From Brevibacillus fluminis (lineage in GTDB: Bacteria > Bacillota > Bacilli > Brevibacillales > Brevibacillaceae): 64,000 nt of DNA. Of the stretch, positions 54,211-60,423 are shown piece by piece. The stretch lies in NCBI RefSeq assembly GCF_003710825.1, contig NZ_RHHQ01000012.1:1-64000 (forward strand), in the 5' to 3' direction. Each line of letters begins with the position of its first letter. Positions within the stretch are counted from its first letter, which is position 1. A program made the translations under genes and the position numbers. The notes beneath the pieces are model-generated. The model saw only the letters and a list, made by a program, of their open reading frames with translations, was not told the DNA's origin and did not search any database.

Positions 54211-55002
54211 ATGACAGGACGATTGAATTTGAATCTGATCACAAAACTGTTAGGGCTGTTTTCGTTTCTGGTGCTGGCCTTCTTGTACTTCCCGCTCTTG
54301 GTGGTCGTCGTGTACTCGTTTAACGCTGACAGCATCAACAGCTTTCCGATGACAGGGGTCTCGCTCAAATGGTACCAGGAGATGGCGCAAAACAAGGCGT
54401 TGATCGAGGCGTTGGGCCATTCCGTGACGGTCGCTTTGATCAGTACCAGCGCTGCGGTCCTGCTCGGCGTGCCAGGCGCATTTGCAATGGATCGCTTCAA
54501 CTTTGTCGGGAAAAAGGTGTTTGAGCGCATTGTTCTCTTGCCGTTGATTTTGCCGGGGATTTTAACCGGGGTGGCGATGCTGAGCTTCTTTCAGGAGCTA
54601 GGTATTCAGCAATCGATGCTCGCTGTGGTCATCGGTCACTCCACCTTTTTGATCGCAATTGTGATGCCGCAAGTCTATGCGCGCCTGAAACGGTTGGACC
54701 GTTCCATTGAAGAGGCGTCGGCCGACTTGGGTGCCAATCGGTTTCAAACATTTTGGTATGTGATCTTGCCCAATATCCGCACTGCCTTGATCGGATCAGC
54801 ACTGCTCAGCTTCACACTGTCGCTCGATGAAATCCCCGTCACCTTTTTCCTAAACGGGGTCTACAGCACCTTGCCGATCCAGATCTGGGGGATGACGCGC
54901 AATGGATTTTCGCCTGAAGTGAACGCGATATCGACGATTGTGTTCATCACTTCATTGCTATTCATCATCATTTCCACAAGATTGAACAACAGAGAGGAGT
55001 AG
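54211..55002 (+). CDS. potC: Polyamine ABC transporter permease, PotC type
   Basis: The 263-residue protein is the second permease: six helices, with FLYFPLLVVVVYSFNAD near the start and the EAA loop EEASADLGANRFQTFWYVILPN, which contacts PotA. The C-terminal LSLDEIPVTFFLNGV is typical of PotC. It follows potB after nine bases and precedes potA by seven, which suggests tight translational linkage. Confidence 0.92.
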   Translation: MTGRLNLNLITKLLGLFSFLVLAFLYFPLLVVVVYSFNADSINSFPMTGVSLKWYQEMAQNKALIEALGHSVTVALISTSAAVLLGVPGAFAMDRFNFVGKKVFERIVLLPLILPGILTGVAMLSFFQELGIQQSMLAVVIGHSTFLIAIVMPQVYARLKRLDRSIEEASADLGANRFQTFWYVILPNIRTALIGSALLSFTLSLDEIPVTFFLNGVYSTLPIQIWGMTRNGFSPEVNAISTIVFITSLLFIIISTRLNNREE

Positions 55003-55009
55003 AGTATCC

Positions 55010-56083
55010 ATGGGAGAGCTGGCGATCCGCCTGGAGGGCGTCAACAAACGCTTTGGTGAGAACCACATTGTCAAAGATTTGGATTTGGAGGTATACCGCG
55101 GAGAGTTCCTTACGCTGCTCGGTCCGAGTGGCTGCGGAAAGACGACGACGCTGCGCATGATTGCCGGGTTTGAACATCCAGATTCCGGCATGATTTTGCT
55201 GAACGGCAGCAATGTCGCGGGTTCTCCACCGAACAAGCGCGATGTGAACACCGTGTTCCAAAACTATGCGCTGTTTCCGCACATGACGGTCAGCCAAAAC
55301 ATCGGGTACGGCATGAAGCTCAAAGGTGTGTCTGCCGATGAAATCAAGCGGCGTGTCAATGAAGCGCTTCGCATGGTGCAGATGGAGGCGTTCGCCGACC
55401 GCAAGCCGCGTCAAATGTCGGGCGGTCAGCAGCAGCGGGTAGCCGTCGCCCGCGCGATCGTAAACAAGCCGACCGTCCTCTTGCTGGATGAACCGCTCGG
55501 CGCGCTCGACCTGAAGCTGCGCAAGCAAATGCAGTTCGAGCTCAAAGCGCTGCAGCAAAAGCTTGGCATCACGTTCATCTATGTTACGCATGACCAGGAA
55601 GAAGCACTCACCATGTCCGATCGGATCGCGGTCATGAACAACGGCCAGATCGAGCAGATCGATAGCCCGAGCGTGATCTACAACCGTCCGGCTACACGCT
55701 TTGTCGCCGACTTCATCGGGGAAACCAACCTGCTGCACGGTACGCTCGACGCTAATTTGGGCAAAGAGCTGAAGGTCTCGATTGAAGGCGTCTCCTTTAC
55801 CTTTGAAAAAGGGGAAGCGTCTGTCACAGGCCGCGATGTCTTCATTTCCATCCGTCCCGAACAGGTCAGCATCAAGCGGCAGCGCGCAGAGGACGAGGCT
55901 TGCCTCGTCGGCCGTGTAACCGAGCAAGTCTTCATCGGTTCGTTTTACAAAACGGTCGTCACACTGCCGACCGGTATGGAAATGGTGGTGGCCCAATCGG
56001 CTGCGCAGGGCGAGTTTGCGCATCAGGGCGATGAAGTGTATTTGACGTGGGAGAACAGCAAGGCGGTTGTTTTGGCAGGCTGA
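55010..56083 (+). CDS. potA: Polyamine ABC transporter ATP-binding protein
   Basis: The 357-residue ATPase has Walker A GPSGCGKTT, the signature MSGGQQQRVAVARAI, Walker B LLLDEPLGALD, and the switch histidine in YVTHDQEEALTMSDR. A C-terminal TOBE domain (FISIRPEQVSIKRQR) is the regulatory part found in PotA and MalK relatives. It powers import through the PotB/PotC pair. Gene order D-B-C-A differs from E. coli potABCD but completes the set. Confidence 0.93.
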   Translation: MGELAIRLEGVNKRFGENHIVKDLDLEVYRGEFLTLLGPSGCGKTTTLRMIAGFEHPDSGMILLNGSNVAGSPPNKRDVNTVFQNYALFPHMTVSQNIGYGMKLKGVSADEIKRRVNEALRMVQMEAFADRKPRQMSGGQQQRVAVARAIVNKPTVLLLDEPLGALDLKLRKQMQFELKALQQKLGITFIYVTHDQEEALTMSDRIAVMNNGQIEQIDSPSVIYNRPATRFVADFIGETNLLHGTLDANLGKELKVSIEGVSFTFEKGEASVTGRDVFISIRPEQVSIKRQRAEDEACLVGRVTEQVFIGSFYKTVVTLPTGMEMVVAQSAAQGEFAHQGDEVYLTWENSKAVVLAG

Positions 56084-56103
56084 GATTTGTACGAATCAAA
56101 AAT

Positions 56104-56141
56104 CCGGGCACTCTGCAATCAGAGGATGTCCGGCTCTTTTT
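56104..56141 (+). terminator. Terminator after potA
   Basis: CCGG-GCA-CTCT pairs with AGAG-GATG-TCCGG across a six-base loop with small internal mismatches, followed by CTCTTTTT. Some read-through into the amine oxidase gene is possible. Confidence 0.7.
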
Positions 56142-56197
56142 AAGGTGAACTATCAGAAAAATAAAATTTTTACAAAAATATCAGGGGGCAGTTACTC

Positions 56198-57802
56198 ATG
56201 AGAAGTATCCTCGGGCAAAATTTGAAAAAGGCAGCGTCTATCGCACGGGAGGCAAACGAACGTAACATCAGCGTCGATCAAGTGATTGCGGAACGAATGG
56301 AAAAAGCGATTTCTCGCCGCGACTTTTTGAAAGGGACCGCTTTGGTGGCCGCTGCTGTAGCGGTCCCGCCGACGCTGTGGAGCATGGGCGCTTCGGCCGC
56401 GAAAGCGGAAGCGAAGACGTCGCAAAAAATCGTCGTGGTTGGTGCGGGCTTGGCCGGTTTGACCTGTGCCTACCGGTTAAAGACGAAAGGGATCGAGGCT
56501 GAGGTGTACGAGGCGGCGAAACGGGTTGGCGGCAGATGCTACACGCGCCGGGGAGATTTTGCTGATAGCCAGATCGCGGAGCATGGCGGTGAACTGATCG
56601 ATACGGAGCATCAAGACATCCGCAAGCTGGCGAAAGAGCTTGGCCTGACGCTCGATGATCTGCCTGCTGCCGAGCTTTCGGGCACGGAGGAAATCTACTA
56701 CATCGACAACGCACCGTATTCACTGCGCGACATTGCAAACGACTTCCAGCAAATTTTGCCGATCATCGAGCGGGATGCAAAGGATGCGGGCGACTATTCC
56801 TATGCGTCATCCACCGCCCGGGCCCAGGAGCTGGACCGGATGTCCGTTGCCGACTGGATTCGCGACAATGTTCCCGGCGGCTTGAAGTCACGCATGGGCA
56901 GGCTCTTGCGCGTTGCATTTACGGCCAATTCAGGAGCGGAAATCAAAGAGCAAAGCGCCCTGATTTTGATGGAGACGTTCGGCTCGTACAAACCGCACGG
57001 AAACGTGTCGTTTACCGGTAGCTCGGATGAGCGCTTCCACGTGCGTGGTGGCAACGACCTGATTCCGACCCGAATGGCCGAAGTGCTGAAAGGGCAGATC
57101 AACACCGAGCACGAGCTGATTGCCATCAAAAAAGAGAAGGATGGCGGGTACAAGCTGACGTTCCGGACAGGAGAAACGACGAAAGACGTGAAAGCGGATC
57201 AGGTCGTTCTCGCGTTGCCGTTCTCCATTCTGGGTTCTTCCGTCGATTTCAGCCAGGCCGGATTCTCCCGACTGAAGTCGCGGGTCATTCGCGAGCTCGG
57301 GTTCGGCTCTTGCTCCAAGCTGAACGTCCAGTTTACCGACCGACACTGGCGTACGCTCGGGCTAAACGGGTCAAGCTATGGGGATCGAGGCTATGCCAAC
57401 GTATGGGAAGTGTCGCGGAACCAATCCGGACAAGCCGGCCTGATGGTCAGCTTCACCGGCGGCGATATCGCCAAAACGTTCGCGAACGGCGACCCGCAAG
57501 CCCACGCCCAAACCTTGCTGAAACAACTGGAGCCGGTATTCCCGGGGATCACCGGCAAATGGAACGGCAAAGCGACGGTGGATTATTGGCCAAGCTACAA
57601 ATGGACGAAAGGCGCCTACTCGTACTTTGGCGTCGGGCAATACACCAAATTTTACGGAGCGGCCGCGGAGCCGGAAGAGAATTGCTATTTTGCCGGTGAG
57701 CATACGGCCGAGTATTACGGCTTTTTGAATGGCGCTGTGGAATCGGGCGAACGGACGGCACAACAAATTCTGCAAAGCCAAAAAGTTGCAAAGCAGGCAT
57801 AA
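56198..57802 (+). CDS. Tat-exported flavin monoamine/polyamine oxidase
   Basis: The 534-residue protein has a twin-arginine signal (SRRDFLKG at residues ~39-46, then a hydrophobic stretch ending in ASAAKAEA). The long 38-residue lead before the twin arginine is unusual. The FAD-binding amine oxidase fold follows: VVVGAGLAGLTCAYRLK, EAAKRVGGRCYTRRG, HVRGGNDLIPTRMAEVL, and C-terminal YFAGEHTAEYYGFLNGAVESG. It probably oxidises a polyamine to an aldehyde with H2O2 and is exported already folded with FAD. It sits directly behind the polyamine uptake genes and before a tatA gene, so it should act outside the membrane on the same substrate. AGGGGGC precedes ATG 56198. Confidence 0.9.
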   Translation: MRSILGQNLKKAASIAREANERNISVDQVIAERMEKAISRRDFLKGTALVAAAVAVPPTLWSMGASAAKAEAKTSQKIVVVGAGLAGLTCAYRLKTKGIEAEVYEAAKRVGGRCYTRRGDFADSQIAEHGGELIDTEHQDIRKLAKELGLTLDDLPAAELSGTEEIYYIDNAPYSLRDIANDFQQILPIIERDAKDAGDYSYASSTARAQELDRMSVADWIRDNVPGGLKSRMGRLLRVAFTANSGAEIKEQSALILMETFGSYKPHGNVSFTGSSDERFHVRGGNDLIPTRMAEVLKGQINTEHELIAIKKEKDGGYKLTFRTGETTKDVKADQVVLALPFSILGSSVDFSQAGFSRLKSRVIRELGFGSCSKLNVQFTDRHWRTLGLNGSSYGDRGYANVWEVSRNQSGQAGLMVSFTGGDIAKTFANGDPQAHAQTLLKQLEPVFPGITGKWNGKATVDYWPSYKWTKGAYSYFGVGQYTKFYGAAAEPEENCYFAGEHTAEYYGFLNGAVESGERTAQQILQSQKVAKQA

Positions 57803-57829
57803 CGTCAAATGCAGGAGGAGTGAGGGAAG

Positions 57830-58012
57830 ATGAGTGCGATCGGTATCCCCGGTTTGATCGTGATTTTCCTTTTGGCGCTAATTCTGTTCGGACCGAAAAA
57901 GCTGCCACAGCTCGGCCGGGCGATTGGGCATACGTTAAAAGAGTTTAAGCAGTCCACGCGGGGCTTGGTGCAGGATGAAGGAGCGGATGTGCAACAGGAA
58001 AAGAAAGCGTGA
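57830..58012 (+). CDS. tatA: Sec-independent protein translocase component TatA
   Basis: The 60-residue protein is a TatA/E subunit: one membrane helix ([21 protein letters not shown]), the [14 protein letters not shown] hinge and amphipathic helix, and a short charged tail. TatA oligomers make the export path for folded proteins. A separate tatA 27 bases after a Tat substrate, with no tatC, suggests a dedicated partner for the amine oxidase, as tatAd-tatCd serves PhoD in B. subtilis. TatC must come from elsewhere. AGGAGG precedes the start. Confidence 0.93.
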   Translation: MSAIGIPGLIVIFLLALILFGPKKLPQLGRAIGHTLKEFKQSTRGLVQDEGADVQQEKKA

Positions 58013-58112
58013 TGGCAGAGGGAGTATGGTGGCCCCCGGAAAAAAGGCGGCGAAGTGGACAGCGGAGAAAGCGAGCGGCCCCAACCCATGGCCGCCCCGA
58101 ATTGTACCGAGT

Positions 58113-58275
58113 TGTTCAGATCTTGTTCAAATCGCTTTTGTAGACTGGTTGAGGGGAAATAAGCACCATGAAAACAGGAGGATTGAGATTGTACGGCTGA
58201 TGGAACGCCGTGTGCGCTGAAAGGCGCCCGCACGGTGTAGGCTCGTTATAAACCCGAGAGGAATAAGACGAGAAT
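58113..58275 (+). ncRNA. Group IIC-type intron 3' half (domains V and VI), copy 1
   Basis: A 163-nt module with domain V at 58206-58237: the 5' strand CGCCGTGT with the CGC catalytic triad, upper stem GCGCT-GAAA-GGCGC, a CC bulge, and the 3' strand GCACGGTG. A domain VI-like hairpin follows (58241-58272; CTCGT...ACGAG closing pair), and the predicted 3' splice site is GAGAAT|AGC at 58275/58276. No domains I-III, no reverse transcriptase and no GTGYG intron start lie upstream; the module follows tatA by 100 bases with nothing recognisable in between. A second copy of exactly the same length lies at 59037-59199; all mismatches (about nine) are in the first 60 bases, and V-VI are identical. Confidence 0.75.
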
Positions 58276-58899
58276 AGCGTTACACCGTCATTGCATGCCG
58301 ATGAGACGGACAACAATGTAGACAATGATCTGACGATTACCTTTACGGATGATTCGGTATGGAGCTCCAAAGTAACGGCGGTCAAACTGGGCAGTAGTAT
58401 TCTGAGCCCCGATGACTATTCGCTCACGAATGGAAAAGTTACGATTCGAAAAGACGTTATCCAAACGGTCGGTGATCATCACATTACAGTTGTAGCCACT
58501 GGCTATCAGGATGCGATGGTGACCCAGTCTGTGAAAGCAGGGGCTTTTTCGTCTTCCACATCTTCCGCAGAATTATTGGGGGATGGGGATATCATTTCTT
58601 TGCCTGGCGTCAACCAGTTCAAGCTGACGGCAAAAGATCGCTACGGGAACCCGATCCCAGACTATGTGTTCAAATACCAAGTCGAGATAGACAATGAGGA
58701 TGGCGATAACCACACTGTGATAGTCAATGGCCAGCCATATGTAAGTGCTCATGTGGAAACTGCCGTATTTCCGGTCACGGCAGCATCCCCAGTGACAGGG
58801 CCAGATGGGGTAGCCATGTTCGAGTTTTCGTTGTCGGACGATAATTTCGGTTGGAGAGTCGACATATTGCTAAATGATGGGGAAACGGTCATTTGGTAG
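58276..58899 (+). CDS. Surface-protein 3' exon 1 (no start codon of its own)
   Basis: The frame is open from the predicted splice site and begins SVTPSLHADETDNNVDNDLT. This matches repeat domains of Paenibacillaceae surface-layer-type proteins (FTDDSVWSSKVTAVKLGS, then YSLTNGKVTIRKDV, and HHITVVATGYQDAMVTQSVKAG). The second half is an Ig-like domain (FKLTAKDRYGNPIPDYVFKY) ending ILLNDGETVIW. There is no ATG near the front, no ribosome site and no signal peptide. An in-frame TAA lies inside domain VI, so the segment cannot be read from upstream without splicing. It is best explained as the 3' exon of a split gene or, failing that, a fragment. Confidence 0.65.
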   Translation, partial: SVTPSLHADETDNNVDNDLTITFTDDSVWSSKVTAVKLGSSILSPDDYSLTNGKVTIRKDVIQTVGDHHITVVATGYQDAMVTQSVKAGAFSSSTSSAELLGDGDIISLPGVNQFKLTAKDRYGNPIPDYVFKYQVEIDNEDGDNHTVIVNGQPYVSAHVETAVFPVTAASPVTGPDGVAMFEFSLSDDNFGWRVDILLNDGETVIW

Positions 58900-58936
58900 G
58901 GAAGAAAACAAGGGAAGGCGTTGGAATCATCGTAAA

Positions 58937-58972
58937 AAAAGAGGAGATCCGCAATAGCGGCTCCTCTTTTTT
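58937..58972 (+). terminator. Terminator after exon 1
   Basis: GAGGAG-CCGC pairs with GCGG-CTCCTC (a two-base bulge) around AATA, flanked by A and T runs. Confidence 0.85.
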
Positions 58973-59036
58973 ACGCTTCCGTCCATACGGTGAGTATCGA
59001 CAGAAGATCGAAGTCATTCATTCACACAGTGAGAGA

Positions 59037-59199
59037 TGTTCAGATCTTGTTCAAATCGGTGGTGTACACTGTTTGTGGGGAAATAAGCAAACTGAAAACA
59101 GGAGGATTGAGATTGTACGGCTGATGGAACGCCGTGTGCGCTGAAAGGCGCCCGCACGGTGTAGGCTCGTTATAAACCCGAGAGGAATAAGACGAGAAT
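59037..59199 (+). ncRNA. Group IIC-type intron 3' half (domains V and VI), copy 2
   Basis: This second 163-nt module has domain V at 59130-59161 and domain VI at 59165-59196, both base-for-base identical to copy 1. The first 60 bases differ at about nine positions. It starts 64 bases after the terminator of exon 1. The predicted 3' splice site GAGAAT|AGT at 59199/59200 gives the same reading phase as in copy 1. No upstream intron domains or 5' exon are attached. Confidence 0.75.
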
Positions 59200-59520
59200 A
59201 GTCAAGGTAACGCAGCACCTATAGCAGCCAATGTAATGGTAATTGGTCTGCCCATTGTTGGCTTTCCGCAGGTAGGAAATTATGTTTATCTGGATGCGAA
59301 TAATGATCTAGAAGGAGCAACTACCTTCAAATGGTATGCGGATGGAGTAGCAATCCCTGGTGCGACCTCAAATACGTATACCCCAACGCCTGCAGATGTT
59401 GGTAAAATTATTCAGCTTGAAGTAACTCCTGTGGCATTAACAGGCACACAGACAGGGACACCTGTGAAAAGTCCAGGCACAGCTCCTATTATGAGTAATC
59501 AAATGCCACCAGCACCTTAA
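59200..59520 (+). CDS. Surface-protein 3' exon 2 (no start codon of its own)
   Basis: The open frame begins SQGNAAPIAANVMVIGLPIV at the predicted splice site and encodes an Ig-like repeat found in bacterial surface proteins (FPQVGNYVYLDANNDLEGATTFKWY, SNTYTPTPADVGKIIQLEVTPV). It ends after a proline-rich tail (IMSNQMPPAP). There is no ribosome site before the first ATG (59236) and no signal peptide. It is unrelated in sequence to exon 1 although the intron module before it is the same. A 3' exon role is inferred. Confidence 0.6.
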   Translation, partial: SQGNAAPIAANVMVIGLPIVGFPQVGNYVYLDANNDLEGATTFKWYADGVAIPGATSNTYTPTPADVGKIIQLEVTPVALTGTQTGTPVKSPGTAPIMSNQMPPAP

Positions 59521-59538
59521 GCACCTGCATGATCGATG

Positions 59539-59569
59539 ATCCTCTAGGAACGTTCCTAGGGGATTTTTC
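59539..59569. terminator. Terminator after exon 2
   Basis: ATCCTCTAGGAA pairs with TTCCTAGGGGAT (one G-T pair) around two bases and is followed by TTTTT. It may also serve the converging minus-strand gene. Confidence 0.88.
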
Positions 59570-59574
59570 TTTGT

Positions 59575-60003
59575 TTAGCTGCTCGTCTGAACGGCCAATC
59601 CACTAAAGGAAATAGGACCAACAACGTCAGCTCTAGTATTGGCCGTACGATTTTCTGCGGTTACGGTGTAAACATGAGTACCTGATCGTACATTTCGATC
59701 GATCGCCTGAAATGTAACCACGTAGTTTTGTTCAGAGCCAGTTGATTCAATACCTTGCAGTGTGTTGAAAATTTCCCTTCCGTCTCGGAAGATTCGAAAG
59801 AGAATTTGAGCGATACCGGTAACCCCTCGGACACCAACCGTTGCCACTAATTCCACCCGGTTGGGTTGAGATTTGGAGACGGGTATTCGCAATCGAATGG
59901 TTGCTAGACGAGTCCTTCCTGGAGAGCGTCTGATCGTAAATGATGTTGCTAGATTGAAAGAGCGACGTGGCTGAACAGCTGCTTTATCGAGAATACGTGC
60001 CAA
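59575..60003 (-). CDS. Probable spore-surface (exosporium protein C-like) protein
   Basis: The 142-residue protein is rich in beta structure, with no signal peptide: MARILDKAAVQPRRSFNLAT, NRVELVATVGVRGVTGIAQI, then ILFRIFRDGREIFNTLQGIES and TRADVVGPISFSGLAVQ. The pattern resembles exosporium protein C-type proteins of Bacillales; I recall this from family knowledge and have not aligned it. The start is TTG 60003 behind a full AAGGAGGTGA; the open frame upstream is not conserved. A sporulation promoter is expected but not clear. Confidence 0.6.
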   Translation of the reverse strand: MARILDKAAVQPRRSFNLATSFTIRRSPGRTRLATIRLRIPVSKSQPNRVELVATVGVRGVTGIAQILFRIFRDGREIFNTLQGIESTGSEQNYVVTFQAIDRNVRSGTHVYTVTAENRTANTRADVVGPISFSGLAVQTSS

Positions 60004-60144
60004 AAAAATCACCTCCTTTAGTTCGATACCCTCAAAATATGGTGGAACATAAGAGCGTGATTGGACGACTATCAAACATTCTCGAAATAAGGCAGATCCA
60101 TCATCGATATAACGAAAAAAACTCCCCATGGGGAGCTAATGCTA

Positions 60145-60327
60145 CTACTGGCGCTTTGCTCTTCTCGGTCGGCGAAGAAGCTCACCAGAGCAGTTCGGAC
60201 AAATGGCATTCATGTCATCCGTGCAATCTTTGCAAAATGTGCATTCATAACTGCAGATGTAAGCTTCCTGGTCAGGCTCGACTCGTTTCTGGCATTTTTC
60301 ACAGCATTCTCTCATTTCCAATCCCAT
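60145..60327 (-). CDS. DUF1272 zinc-ribbon-like protein
   Basis: The 60-residue protein is full of cysteines (ECCEKC, ICSYECTFCKDC and CPNC pairs) and ends in a basic RRPRRAKRQ. It matches the DUF1272 family, whose function is unknown. Two zinc sites of four cysteines each are likely. AAAGGA before ATG 60327 gives the start. A long plus-strand frame overlaps it, but the cysteine pattern shows that the minus strand is the coding one. Confidence 0.85.
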   Translation of the reverse strand: MGLEMRECCEKCQKRVEPDQEAYICSYECTFCKDCTDDMNAICPNCSGELLRRPRRAKRQ

Positions 60328-60423
60328 TGCAATCAGTTCCTTTCGTATTTTCAGTATCGTAATCGTAGAGAATCTCTGCCTGCTTGTGAAGAGACAGATT
60401 GTAAAGGGAACCATAAGGACAGA

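Noticed and set aside
58113..59199. The 163-bp repeats as copies of a small insertion element or MITE
   Set aside because: There are no terminal inverted repeats or target duplications, and the 3' end coincides with the start of an in-phase coding segment; domain V structure explains the sequence better.
60139..60423. N-terminal extension of the sensor kinase across the DUF1272 gene
   Set aside because: The open frame upstream of 60424 is antisense to a cysteine-rich family protein with its own start and ribosome site, and it adds no recognisable domain to the kinase.
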